From positions 1 to 47,947 of IMG/VR virus record IMGVR_UViG_3300033153_008451: 47,947 nt of DNA; one strand, written 5' to 3'. Source of the stretch: a virus. Each line of letters begins with the position of its first letter. Position 1 is the first letter of the stretch. Shown in pieces: positions 7,710-15,646 of the stretch. A program made the position numbers and the translations under genes. The notes below the pieces were generated by a model, which was given only the letters and a program-made list of their open reading frames with translations, was not told where the DNA came from and searched no databases.

Positions 7710-7738
7710 TAACACAGGTATTTGACACGAAAACAATT

Positions 7739-7766
7739 AGCCGCCCCGCAGGGGGCAAAGGAGGAA
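7739..7766 (+). promoter_or_regulatory. Leader hairpin with GGGGGCAAAGGAGG ribosome site
   Basis: A GCCCC/GGGGGC-type hairpin is followed directly by AAAGGAGG and the ATG at 7770. The same design (G/C hairpin, GGGGxCAAAGGAG, ATG) appears before the next two genes (8514-8553 and 9011-9053). This copy has the shortest stem and loop. Confidence 0.6.
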
Positions 7767-7769
7767 ACA

Positions 7770-8507
7770 ATGAAAACATCAAAAAACACAAAAGAAAAAA
7801 TCAAAATCATTTCTGATAGTTCAAAAGAAATGATGAAATTCGCACGAAATTATTGCACTGGATTTTATCGGTTTTACAATTTATCACCGACAAAACCTTT
7901 AAATTTGTGTGACCCACTAAATGATTTTAAAATTACAGGCCGCGGGTGCGTTATGAATAATGGTTATACAAAATTTAATTCTGCAAAAGATGACGTTGTT
8001 GTGCAAATTACCGCTGATTCTTTTTTCTCTTATGACTCATTATCAGAAATCATAAGCGAAAAAATTAATGAAAAAATTGAGAATTTAAAAGACGAGGAAA
8101 ACATTTTTAAATTAGAAAATAGAATAAATGATGGTAATCTTGCAAATATTTTTCGAATGCAATCTACGACAAAATTAGAAATTATAATTTTTTTAAAAAA
8201 AATGGGTTGGCAGTTCAAAAATGTTATAAATTTTTTGATTCAAGAGGAGTTTTGTGAAAATCTTGAAAATCTCGAAACAGATATTGATAAATATGAAATA
8301 TTATCAATTGATGACCTTGAATCTCTTAGAAATGATTTAACAGATTCTGTTCGTGATTTAATTTCGGGTCACGACAATTTAGAACTTCGGGAACATAGAA
8401 GAATCACTTTAAGAAGAAACGTTGTAATGTTCTTACTTTTACATAGTAAAACAGATGAACTTATAAATTTTTGGGGAAAAGATTTTTTAAATTCAGTTTT
8501 TTCATAA
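7770..8507 (+). CDS. Hypothetical protein, 245 residues
   Basis: The start at 7770 follows a strong AAAGGAGG site; an earlier in-frame ATG at 7722 is very close to the promoter and would translate the leader hairpin, so I prefer 7770. The protein is soluble and rich in Lys, Asn and Glu, with long helical segments (SLSEIISEKINEKIENLKDEEN) and no membrane span or known motif. It is the first gene of the 7.7-10.5 kb block, whose AT-rich coding differs from the head genes. Early phage proteins that act on the host would fit the promoter strength and position, but nothing in the sequence proves this. Confidence 0.85.
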   Translation: MKTSKNTKEKIKIISDSSKEMMKFARNYCTGFYRFYNLSPTKPLNLCDPLNDFKITGRGCVMNNGYTKFNSAKDDVVVQITADSFFSYDSLSEIISEKINEKIENLKDEENIFKLENRINDGNLANIFRMQSTTKLEIIIFLKKMGWQFKNVINFLIQEEFCENLENLETDIDKYEILSIDDLESLRNDLTDSVRDLISGHDNLELREHRRITLRRNVVMFLLLHSKTDELINFWGKDFLNSVFS

Positions 8508-8513
8508 TAACCC

Positions 8514-8553
8514 GCCCCCCTGGTTCCGATCGGGATCAAGGGGGCAAAGGAGG
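8514..8553 (+). promoter_or_regulatory. Leader hairpin and ribosome site before 8559 gene
   Basis: GCCCCCC (8514-8520) pairs with GGGGGC (8540-8545), enclosing a TGGTTCCGATCGGGATCAA loop that contains the palindrome CCGATCGG. AAAGGAGG follows immediately. The loop sequence TGGTTCxGATC is shared with the leader at 9011-9046. Confidence 0.7.
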
Positions 8554-8558
8554 AACAA

Positions 8559-9002
8559 ATGAAAATCAGTAAAGAAAACTTGAAAAAATATCTCAATAGA
8601 GATATGGAATTACAAATGAATCAGGAAGAAATGTTGAAAGAATATTTTTCTGGAGCAATCCGTGATATTCTGAAAATTGCAGTAGAAAATTGTATTGTCC
8701 CTAATTTTGATGGTGTAGTTCTGCTTAATACGAAAACCGGCGAACTATCAGGAGATTCCTGGACATCTTCAACTTTTGTGGGTGGTGATCACGGTGTAGA
8801 TGAAATTTATCGGCTCAAAGGTAATTGGATAGCTAATTCTTGTATGGAATATGACGACTTACTCACAGACGACGAGTGGGAAGAATTACAAAAGAAATAT
8901 GGTGAAGATGAAGCTTGTTTTGAAAACAGAAAACAAGTTGAATCAATCGGAGTTAATTTTTTGGATAGAATCACTGATTTTATATATCAGTGTTTTGAAT
9001 AA
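8559..9002 (+). CDS. Hypothetical acidic protein, 147 residues
   Basis: An acidic protein with a strong AGGAGG ribosome site. The central part contains VVLLNTKTGELSGDSWTSST, probably a beta hairpin, and the C-terminal part is helical with many Asp and Glu (YDDLLTDDEWEELQKKYGED). There is no membrane segment and no recognised domain. An acidic, DNA-mimic-like or adaptor role would be speculation. It shares the hairpin leader with its neighbours, so expression of the three genes is probably controlled together. Confidence 0.82.
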   Translation: MKISKENLKKYLNRDMELQMNQEEMLKEYFSGAIRDILKIAVENCIVPNFDGVVLLNTKTGELSGDSWTSSTFVGGDHGVDEIYRLKGNWIANSCMEYDDLLTDDEWEELQKKYGEDEACFENRKQVESIGVNFLDRITDFIYQCFE

Positions 9003-9010
9003 ACTAACCC

Positions 9011-9053
9011 GCTCCCCTGGTTCTGATCCCGTGGGATCAGGGGAGCAAAGGAG
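9011..9053 (+). promoter_or_regulatory. Leader hairpin and ribosome site before 9059 gene
   Basis: Outer arms GCTCCC and GGGAGC (9011-9016, 9041-9046) enclose an inner perfect stem CTGATCCC-GT-GGGATCAG (9023-9040). GCAAAGGAG follows. It is the most stable of the three leaders and could also act as an attenuator-like structure after the 8559 gene, although it lacks a T-run. Confidence 0.7.
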
Positions 9054-9058
9054 AAAAA

Positions 9059-9232
9059 ATGAAACTGTTTACAATTAACGGCAAAAAATATTCAATACTC
9101 AAAAATAAAGGTGAATATTCAATTTATAGTGCCAAACGCCGGAATAAAAAACCAGTCTTGGTAATAAAAATTGAAAAAGAAATAGTAAATTTATTAACCA
9201 AATTAACAGGAGAAAACCATGAAAAAAATTGA
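9059..9232 (+). CDS. Small basic protein, 57 residues
   Basis: A short gene directly after the third leader hairpin and an AAAGGAG site. It encodes a Lys-rich protein beginning MKLFTINGKKYSILKNKG, likely a small beta-rich fold with a C-terminal helix. Its end overlaps the start of the next gene by 14 bases, which supports its being real and translationally coupled. No family is recognised. Confidence 0.7.
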   Translation: MKLFTINGKKYSILKNKGEYSIYSAKRRNKKPVLVIKIEKEIVNLLTKLTGENHEKN

Positions 9233-10298
9233 AATGTATAATCGAAACCATCGCTGGATTGAACCGGCATTATTCAACCCTGTAACAAATCAAATTGAAT
9301 CTGTTCAGGAAAGAGGAATACAAACCTACTGCTCCCGAACTGGGTATACCCAAGAATGGAGTGTCCCAAATCCCTTCTTAATAATACCATCAAAATACGG
9401 GAAATGGGAAAGGGTGTACAATTATTATGTTTTTTGTTCTGAGGAGAAAGATTATTTTATTCTTTCTCATTTTGAAAAACGGAAAGTGATTTTTCTTTCA
9501 AAAGAAAACTTCATTGTCTTCCTTTTGAAAAATGAATTTCCTGCTCAAGATTTTCAGAAATTAAACCTTCCATTTGCTGGGGAAGTCTTTTTTTCCTCAA
9601 ATGGATTCAGAGGAGAGGATATATTGTATTTTATACCGGGAAATATTCAAAAAGTCAAAACAGAAAAAAACGACCGGTGGACTTATCTATTTGGTCGTTT
9701 TTACTACGATTTTCATTCGGATTATTTCGTAGAGGAGCATCCTTATTTAAAAGGGCGATTTGATTTAGACACAAAATCTCTTGACCGTTTTTGTGTCTTT
9801 GGTGACCTTTTTCTAATCTATCAAGACTATGACCAGTTTCGGGTAATCCCCTATAACTGGCGAGGAGTATTTTTCCAAACTTCTGAAATTAAAGAATTTG
9901 GAATAAAAATGTACAAATATTTAAAACAAGAAGTTGAAGAAAATGAGTTTAACTATCTTGACTATCACATCGATAGCCCACTTGAGTTTTCTTTCGCCAA
10001 AGAAGGGATAATTAAAAAAATTATCTCAGGATATGAAAACAATCCCGAATATCAACAGTCAGTAATTCAGGATATTGTTAAAAAACACCCAAATGAAAGC
10101 ATCACAAAAGATGATATAAAAATGTTTTCCAATGCCTGCCCCAGTGGAATTGAAAAATTTCAAAAAGAAAATAACTTGCCCGATTCTATTACTTTAGAAA
10201 AGGCACTTGAACTTAAAAATCGATACATAAATACTGCCATTATAGAAAAATATAAACCGATTATTGAAGAGGAGCAAAAAAATAGGAGCAAAACATGA
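9219..10298 (+). CDS. Hypothetical protein, 359 residues
   Basis: A soluble protein rich in aromatic residues (many Phe, Tyr and Trp), with alternating beta-type segments in the first 230 residues (YYVFCSEEKDYFILSHFEKR; FFSSNGFRGEDILYFIPGN) and a helical, charged C-terminal quarter ending KPIIEEEQKNRSKT. The pattern suggests a beta-rich recognition domain with a helical tail. The GGAG site lies 9 bases before the ATG. It ends with an ATGA overlap with the XRE regulator gene, so both are read from one message. No domain recognised. Confidence 0.85.
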   Translation: MKKIEMYNRNHRWIEPALFNPVTNQIESVQERGIQTYCSRTGYTQEWSVPNPFLIIPSKYGKWERVYNYYVFCSEEKDYFILSHFEKRKVIFLSKENFIVFLLKNEFPAQDFQKLNLPFAGEVFFSSNGFRGEDILYFIPGNIQKVKTEKNDRWTYLFGRFYYDFHSDYFVEEHPYLKGRFDLDTKSLDRFCVFGDLFLIYQDYDQFRVIPYNWRGVFFQTSEIKEFGIKMYKYLKQEVEENEFNYLDYHIDSPLEFSFAKEGIIKKIISGYENNPEYQQSVIQDIVKKHPNESITKDDIKMFSNACPSGIEKFQKENNLPDSITLEKALELKNRYINTAIIEKYKPIIEEEQKNRSKT

Positions 10299-10483
10299 AA
10301 AATCAATGGACACCAAAAAAAATATTGAATCTCCGGCGGCGTCTTCACTACACCCAGCGCGACCTGGCGGACTATCTTGAAGTCGATCCTACATCAATTA
10401 GTCGATACGAGCGCGGTCGGTCACGTCCCGATCAGCGCGCCCAGAAAGCCCTTACCCGTCTAAACAACGAACACCCAGCGTAG
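10295..10483 (+). CDS. XRE-family HTH regulator, 62 residues
   Basis: A minimal Cro/C1-type helix-turn-helix protein: residues 9-60 read ILNLRRRLHYTQRDLADYL, then a recognition helix with DPTSISRYERGRSRP. There is no oligomerisation or protease-sensitive domain, so it resembles a Cro-like protein or a late regulator rather than a classical repressor. It lies last in the 7.7-10.5 kb block and just before a terminator and the promoter-like site of the packaging genes. It could therefore control the switch to late transcription. It overlaps the gene before it by 4 bp. Confidence 0.9.
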   Translation: MKNQWTPKKILNLRRRLHYTQRDLADYLEVDPTSISRYERGRSRPDQRAQKALTRLNNEHPA

Positions 10484-10545
10484 GTCTTCCAGACCTGCAA
10501 GGTTTAGACCTCGCCTTATCGCCTTGTCGCAATTCACCCCCTCGC
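10483..10545. repeat. Palindrome and short C-rich tract
   Basis: GGTCT-TCC-AGACC (10483-10495) with the CTGCAAGGTTT arm of the AACCTTG element, followed by CGCCTTAT/CGCCTTGT/CCCCCTCGC units. Directly after comes the terminator. Confidence 0.75.
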
Positions 10546-10547
10546 AA

Positions 10548-10576
10548 AACGCCCGCTAACCCCGGGCGTTTTTTTT
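10548..10576 (+). terminator. Rho-independent terminator
   Basis: AACGCCCG (10548-10555) pairs with CGGGCGTT (10563-10570) over a 7-base loop and is followed by a run of T (10569-10576). It ends the 7.7-10.5 kb transcription block. Confidence 0.88.
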
Positions 10577-10602
10577 GTTAAAATAAAAAAAAATAAATTT
10601 AC

Positions 10603-10632
10603 TTGACATATTCATTTTTTTTGTTATATATT
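10603..10632 (+). promoter_or_regulatory. Sigma70-type promoter for packaging genes
   Basis: A perfect TTGACA at 10603-10608, then TATATA (spacing 16) or TATATT (spacing 18) at 10625-10632. It lies between the terminator and the terminase large subunit, so it is the likely start of the late operon. Confidence 0.7.
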
Positions 10633-10658
10633 ATTTCTAAGAAGAATCTGGAGCCCCT

Positions 10659-12224
10659 ATGCCCCAATTTTCACCCAATCCCGGCCCACAAACATCTTTT
10701 CTCAAATCCCCTGCAGATTATATATTCTATGGCGGCGCCCGTGGTGGTGGCAAATCTTTTATCCTCGCCTATCACGCCGCATTTTCCCCCTGCACCTACT
10801 CATACTCATACAAGCGTAAACCCCTCACAAAAACTGAATACAACGAATATCGCAAAGACGGCAAACAACCCGCTATTCACGTTAATAGCATCAGAATAGA
10901 CTATCCCGATTACATTGGCCTGTTGATCCGGCGCACCTTTCCCCAACTGCAACGAAATCTAAAGCCCGAATGTGAAAAATTGTACCCTCTGTATGGCGGC
11001 CGCTGGGTAGAGCGACATAAATATTGGGAATTTCCATCCGGCGCAAAAATATATATGGTTCATCTCCAGGATATCCGCGCCCTGAACGATTATATTGGCG
11101 GCAACTATAATTTTATCGGCGTCGATGAAGCTAACATGTTCCCTTATGAATATATCGAAAAACTCACCGGCTCTCTCCGGTCGAACAATCCGAATATCAA
11201 GCCTCAAATGTGTCTTACAGGCAACCCCGGAAATATCGGTCATGTCTGGTTAAATAAAAATTATGTGAAAAAATGCCCGGCCAAACTCGGCAAGAAATTA
11301 TATTCCAAGGAGTTTGACGTTTATTATTACAAAAAAACTCCTGGCCCGGTTTTTGTCGATGAAGAAGGCATTACTCATCAATTTATCCCGTCCACGGTTT
11401 TTGACAACCCACACATTATTGAAAATGACAAATCTTATGTCAGAAAATTAAAAAAACTCAGCCCGATCCTGCGGGCTATGTGGCTTGACGGTGATTTTGA
11501 TGTGTTCCAGGGCATGTACTTTTCAAATTGGAACAGCCTGCATCATATCATTCCCAGCGCCGATTTTTGCTACGGCACTCATTTCACTAAAGACACTCAC
11601 ATGCTCTATCGCGCCTACGATTACGGCACAAAAAAATCCTTTGTCTGCCTGTTTATAGCAGTCAATCGGGACGGCAACGCTATCATATTTGATGAAATTG
11701 TCGAGACCGGCCTAAGCGCTTCCAAACAAGCCGCCTTTGTAAATGATTACACAAAAAAGACTTACGGCCTATCCCCAGAAGATTTTGCGGATAATCCCGC
11801 AGATCCGGCCTATTGGGTCAAGGCCTCCGAAGACCGCCGTGGCAATCTTTACAGCCCCGCCGATTTCTACGCCGATGCAGGAATATATCTCACCGCTGCC
11901 AACAATGACCGGAAAACCGGCGCAAAAGTAGTTTATGAAGCCCTGGAAGTCCCTGATCAGGGGCCGCCCCTTATCCGCTTTACCGACAAATGCGAATATT
12001 GTATTGAAACCATCCCCAACCTGCCCGGCAAGGACACCGATCCGGAAGACATTGACACCCGCGCCGAAGACCATGCCTACGATGCGCTTCGCTACTGGTG
12101 CATGGAATTTTGGGGCGCTTCAATAGTTCCTACCATCGAACCCGATCTAAAAAACGATTGGCGCGCCCGGCTCGCTGATCAGGCCGAAAATCAACCCGAC
12201 GCGCCACACTGGAGAGCAGCATGA
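10659..12224 (+). CDS. Terminase large subunit
   Basis: This 521-residue packaging motor has an N-terminal ATPase with Walker A GGARGGGKS (25-33) and Walker B IGVDEA (D156-E157). The C-terminal RNase H-like nuclease has a first metal-binding Asp in AYDYGT (D321) and a late Asp in AYDALRYW (D475). It translocates DNA into the procapsid through the portal encoded next and cuts the concatemer. A GGAG site precedes the ATG, and the end overlaps the portal gene (ATGA). The DNA end type (headful or cohesive) cannot be read from this sequence, although a permuted, circular assembly favours headful packaging. Confidence 0.96.
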   Translation: MPQFSPNPGPQTSFLKSPADYIFYGGARGGGKSFILAYHAAFSPCTYSYSYKRKPLTKTEYNEYRKDGKQPAIHVNSIRIDYPDYIGLLIRRTFPQLQRNLKPECEKLYPLYGGRWVERHKYWEFPSGAKIYMVHLQDIRALNDYIGGNYNFIGVDEANMFPYEYIEKLTGSLRSNNPNIKPQMCLTGNPGNIGHVWLNKNYVKKCPAKLGKKLYSKEFDVYYYKKTPGPVFVDEEGITHQFIPSTVFDNPHIIENDKSYVRKLKKLSPILRAMWLDGDFDVFQGMYFSNWNSLHHIIPSADFCYGTHFTKDTHMLYRAYDYGTKKSFVCLFIAVNRDGNAIIFDEIVETGLSASKQAAFVNDYTKKTYGLSPEDFADNPADPAYWVKASEDRRGNLYSPADFYADAGIYLTAANNDRKTGAKVVYEALEVPDQGPPLIRFTDKCEYCIETIPNLPGKDTDPEDIDTRAEDHAYDALRYWCMEFWGASIVPTIEPDLKNDWRARLADQAENQPDAPHWRAA

Positions 12225-14107
12225 GCGATAAATTTATAAATCCCGCCGCCCAAAAAGTAATATCTTGCTACGATCATGCCAAAGCCAGTTTTGAAGACGC
12301 CCGCGCCGACACCGAAAAATGTATCAGATATGTAAATCAAGACCAATGGGACGCCTCCCTTCGCGCCCAGGCTAAAATTCACGGCAAACCCTACCTTACC
12401 TATAATATTATTTTTCCAATACTTTCAACCCTGCTTGGCAATGAGCAACTATCCCGTCGTAAAGCCAGATTTAAGCCTACCGGCGCACCTGAAAACGTTG
12501 CGCTTGCCGATATTGTACAGGGTAGATTCAATGCGATCTGCGATGAGCAGGATCTCGAAGAACTTTTACAATCCGCTTTCTTCACCGCGCTTGCGGCCAA
12601 GACCGGCGGCTGGATTCAGCGCCGTTTTGAGATCAACGAACTCGGTTATCTCGATTTTAAATACGAAGTGCTAAACACTATGCGCATCTTCCCCGATCCC
12701 GAAACCCGCTGCTCTGACTATTCACTCCAGAAATGCCGCTGGATAGTAAAAGAAGGCTGGGAACCTCTCGACGTAATTAAGGAAATTTACGGCGTCACAC
12801 CCCAGGAAAAAGACAAGAAGAAAATACGATGGTGGGAAGAACTTACCACGATTTTTAAAAGATTTACCGACGAAACCTATAGCTCTGACACCGAAAATTA
12901 TGACAAAGAAAACGACCGCTATAAAATCCTCGAAATTCAGGAACGGGTCGCCCGCAAAGTATATAGCTGCTATGACCAAGACACCGACCAGTATTTTTCA
13001 CTCACCCCTGATGAATTCCGCCTTTTTGCAAAGCAGATGAACCTGCGCATCCTTCGTGAAGATTACGACGCCCGCATTCATACCATTGCAGTCTTACCCT
13101 ATTTCAACGATCAGGTAATTTACGATCAGGATTGCCCGATTCCCGTCGCAAACTTCGACGTCATGCCCGTATTCTCAACCAACTTCGATATTCAACTCAA
13201 TGAAGCCTCATCCCTCGTTTATATGCTGCTCGATATTCAGGACGACATCAACAAAGGCAAATCCCAGAACCGTGATTACGTTACTCAGATCCTTTCCGGC
13301 GGAATGTATGTTTCTGCCCGTGAAACCGAGACTATCAAACAAATGCGGAAAAAAGGCAACCAACCCAATCAGGTTTATGCGATTAAAGATATGGCCCACA
13401 AGCCCGAGCGCCAAACCCCCGGCGTCATACCCCCGGAAATTATGATGAACTCTGAAAATTCCTACGAATTCGCCAGCCGCGTAAGTTCTCAAAACGCCGC
13501 GCTTCAGGGTAAATCCGAGCGATCCGGAGAATCAGGCAACCTCTTTGAGCAAAAAGTTCAGCGCGCCGCCGCAGCCGTCAATCCCTATTTCAAAGCCCTT
13601 GCAAACACCCGTAAGACCATTGCCAAAGATTTTATTGACTGCTTTCCCTTCGTTTATTCAGAGCAGGATCGACTCGTGGACACTAAGCAAAAAGACAAAT
13701 TCGTTCAAGTGCCTATCAACATAGCCATAAACGGCAAAATTTACAACGACGTGAATAACCTATCCCTCCAGGTCGAACTCGACGAAGGCACCGACTCTGT
13801 CACCGTCAAAGAAGAAAACTTTGAGAAAAACATGGCCATTGCCAATCTTGTCGCCCAGGTAGACCCCGCCTATGTGGATCTCATCACTATTTTAGGTAAC
13901 GCCCCTATTCCGGATCGCGACAAGTGGATTCAGCACATAAATACTGTTAAGCAAAACAGCGGTCAGGCCGCCGCCCAGCAAAACCAACTCGATACAACCA
14001 AACAAATTACTGAAAACCAAAAAATCCAGCACGGTATGATGATCGAAGAAGAAAAACTCCGACTCGACGCCGAAAAACTCAAAAACCAACCAACCCCCAA
14101 ACCATGA
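12221..14107 (+). CDS. Portal protein, P22-like
   Basis: A 628-residue protein resembling P22-type podoviral portals. It has a conserved start with a WDASLRAQAKIHGKPYLTYN segment near residue 47, a LLGNEQLSRRKARFKPTG stretch, a beta-rich wing, and a helical C-terminus rich in Gln and Lys (QAAAQQNQLDTTKQITENQ) that would form the barrel. The portal forms the 12-fold ring at one capsid vertex and is the docking site for the terminase. The gene overlaps the terminase stop by 4 bp. The P22-like portal type is one of the main reasons for calling this a short-tailed phage. Confidence 0.93.
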   Translation: MSDKFINPAAQKVISCYDHAKASFEDARADTEKCIRYVNQDQWDASLRAQAKIHGKPYLTYNIIFPILSTLLGNEQLSRRKARFKPTGAPENVALADIVQGRFNAICDEQDLEELLQSAFFTALAAKTGGWIQRRFEINELGYLDFKYEVLNTMRIFPDPETRCSDYSLQKCRWIVKEGWEPLDVIKEIYGVTPQEKDKKKIRWWEELTTIFKRFTDETYSSDTENYDKENDRYKILEIQERVARKVYSCYDQDTDQYFSLTPDEFRLFAKQMNLRILREDYDARIHTIAVLPYFNDQVIYDQDCPIPVANFDVMPVFSTNFDIQLNEASSLVYMLLDIQDDINKGKSQNRDYVTQILSGGMYVSARETETIKQMRKKGNQPNQVYAIKDMAHKPERQTPGVIPPEIMMNSENSYEFASRVSSQNAALQGKSERSGESGNLFEQKVQRAAAAVNPYFKALANTRKTIAKDFIDCFPFVYSEQDRLVDTKQKDKFVQVPINIAINGKIYNDVNNLSLQVELDEGTDSVTVKEENFEKNMAIANLVAQVDPAYVDLITILGNAPIPDRDKWIQHINTVKQNSGQAAAQQNQLDTTKQITENQKIQHGMMIEEEKLRLDAEKLKNQPTPKP

Positions 14108-14196
14108 CCCATCAACCATTAACCATCAACCATCAACCATCAACCATTAATCATTCCCCGCTCTTTCCTAAACCCCTAAACCCCTAAACTCTTTTC
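14105..14196. repeat. Low-complexity tract (AACCATC and CTAAACCC units)
   Basis: AACCATT/AACCATC units, a CCGCTCTTTCC block and CTAAACCCC units fill the gap after the portal gene. The next small gene starts within 7 bases and has no ribosome site. Confidence 0.88.
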
Positions 14197-14202
14197 TAAA
14201 CT

Positions 14203-14352
14203 ATGCAAAAGATTCTCAAAAAAATAAAAGATCATCTCCTCCTCGAACTCGCCAAAGGCAAATCCGGAAAGGTGATCCTCGAAATAAATCTTGCCAAAGA
14301 TGGCATTGGCCACATCAACCGACTAAAAATTGAGAAAGAAAAATTACAGTGA
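14203..14352 (+). CDS. Small protein, 49 residues, DUF2292-like
   Basis: A short frame starting MQKILKKIKDHLLLELAKGK and continuing with a beta hairpin of the form GKVILEIN...INRLKIEKEK. This layout is like small phage and bacterial proteins of the DUF2292 type (short helix, then a Gly-start hairpin). There is no Shine-Dalgarno sequence; the ATG directly follows a CTAAACTC repeat tract, as at several other starts here. It lies between portal and scaffold, before a strong terminator. Function unknown. Confidence 0.55.
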   Translation: MQKILKKIKDHLLLELAKGKSGKVILEINLAKDGIGHINRLKIEKEKLQ

Positions 14353-14386
14353 AACTACGAAAAAATAGATAACGGCAACTAATTAA

Positions 14387-14400
14387 TCCGCCGATTGGCG
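14387..14400 (+). promoter_or_regulatory. Small hairpin CCGCC-GATT-GGCGG
   Basis: A perfect 5-bp stem with a 4-base loop just after the 49-residue gene and 10 bases before the structured terminator. It may stabilise the 3' end of the upstream message or pause transcription. Confidence 0.5.
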
Positions 14401-14410
14401 GACACTGATT

Positions 14411-14468
14411 AAGCCTGTATTGACCTCATAGGGTATTCACCCTTCGAGATCGGTACAGGCTTTTTTTT
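14411..14468 (+). terminator. Structured rho-independent terminator
   Basis: An outer stem AAGCCTGTA (14411-14419) / TACAGGCTT (14454-14462) ends in a run of eight T. Inside it lies a second hairpin with AGGGT-ATTC-ACCCT flanked by CTC/GAG. This nested fold is longer than an ordinary intrinsic terminator. It separates terminase-portal from scaffold-coat and may set the relative level of coat protein. Confidence 0.8.
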
Positions 14469-14494
14469 GTTGCAAAAGCCGAAAGGAATCCATT

Positions 14495-15475
14495 ATGACA
14501 CCCGAAAACGACCCATCAACCACTCCCCAAGATCCAACAACCGAAACCCCGGAATCCCAGACACCCGAAGAACAATCATCACCCATAATCGAAAAAGACG
14601 GCGAAATATTTGTCCAGACCGGCGAAGAACCCGAAAGCCCCGACTCACCCCCCGCAGAGGGACAAGGTGACAAAGACAAGCCCGAAGCGCCCCAGCCTGC
14701 CGCCGACGATCAAATCCCCGTCGAATATAAAGGCAAATCCACTGCCGAGATCATAGAAATGCACCAGGCCGCAACCCGCAAGATCACCGAGCAGGGCCAG
14801 TTCATTGCAGATCTAAATAAAAAAGTAGACGTCTCAAATCTTACCCCCGACGATGTAAAGAAAAATCTCAAAGCCGCAGACCTAAAGTCAGCCTTCACCA
14901 ATGAGCAAAACAAACTCTCAGCCCTCAACTCCCAGCTTCTAAATATCGACCCGGTTCTCGACGAAGCCAAATATGCCGATCTCCAGCAAAAAATTAACGA
15001 TCAGGCAAATTTGGTAAACTCTGTCCAGGCAGACTGGCTCGAAAAAACCAGCAAAGAGCAGGCAGACTTACAGTTCAATTCCGCCGCAAATATGAAATTC
15101 ATCGCCGAAAAAGCCGACGCGCTCAAACAAGACGGTTTCGAACTCTCAAAAGAGGAGTTTCAGACCGTGACCGACGCCGCCGCCGACTATGCAGAAAACG
15201 GCAGACTCACCGACGCGAGCTATCATCACGCCCTTATTGATCAGTTTGGTCTCGATAAAGTTATGAAACTCCACTCTATCAAAGCCGAAGGAAAAGCCCG
15301 TGAAGAAATCGCTAAAGCCGCCGGAAAAGTCCAGCCAAAAGTAGACGTCTCCGGTTCCGGTAAAAATGCCAAACTCATCCGCTTCGCCGACATGTCCGCC
15401 GTCGAAAGAGATAAAATGCTCGACGGAATGTCACCCTCGCAACTCGAAGCCCTGAAATCTCGCATTAACCGCTAA
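14495..15475 (+). CDS. Capsid scaffolding protein
   Basis: A 326-residue, highly charged protein in the position of the scaffold, between portal and coat. Residues 1-85 are disordered and rich in Pro, Glu, Thr and Asp. The middle is long helical and coiled-coil-like (KLSALNSQLLNIDPVLDEAKY; LQQKINDQANLVNSVQADW). The C-terminus (SPSQLEALKSRINR) is a short basic helix, as in scaffolds that bind coat protein through a C-terminal helix-turn-helix. It should guide coat assembly and leave the mature head. An AAGGA ribosome site precedes the ATG, directly after the structured terminator, so it needs read-through or its own promoter. Confidence 0.85.
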   Translation: MTPENDPSTTPQDPTTETPESQTPEEQSSPIIEKDGEIFVQTGEEPESPDSPPAEGQGDKDKPEAPQPAADDQIPVEYKGKSTAEIIEMHQAATRKITEQGQFIADLNKKVDVSNLTPDDVKKNLKAADLKSAFTNEQNKLSALNSQLLNIDPVLDEAKYADLQQKINDQANLVNSVQADWLEKTSKEQADLQFNSAANMKFIAEKADALKQDGFELSKEEFQTVTDAAADYAENGRLTDASYHHALIDQFGLDKVMKLHSIKAEGKAREEIAKAAGKVQPKVDVSGSGKNAKLIRFADMSAVERDKMLDGMSPSQLEALKSRINR

Positions 15476-15632
15476 CCACCATCCCGCTCTTTCACCCTCC
15501 CCGCCCCCTCGCCCCTTCGCCCCTTCGCCCCCTCGCCTTGTCACCTTGTCACTCTCTCGCCTTATCGCCTTGTCGCCCCCTCTCCCCTTCGCCCCGTCAT
15601 CCCCTCACTCTTTAACCCTTAACCCCTAACCT
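15476..15632. repeat. C-rich intergenic tract
   Basis: CGCCCCTT/CGCCCCCT/CGCCTTGT octamers with ACCCTTAACC-type units at the end. A good GGAG site follows at 15634-15637 for the coat gene. Confidence 0.9.
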
Positions 15633-15646
15633 TTGGAGAAAAAAAA

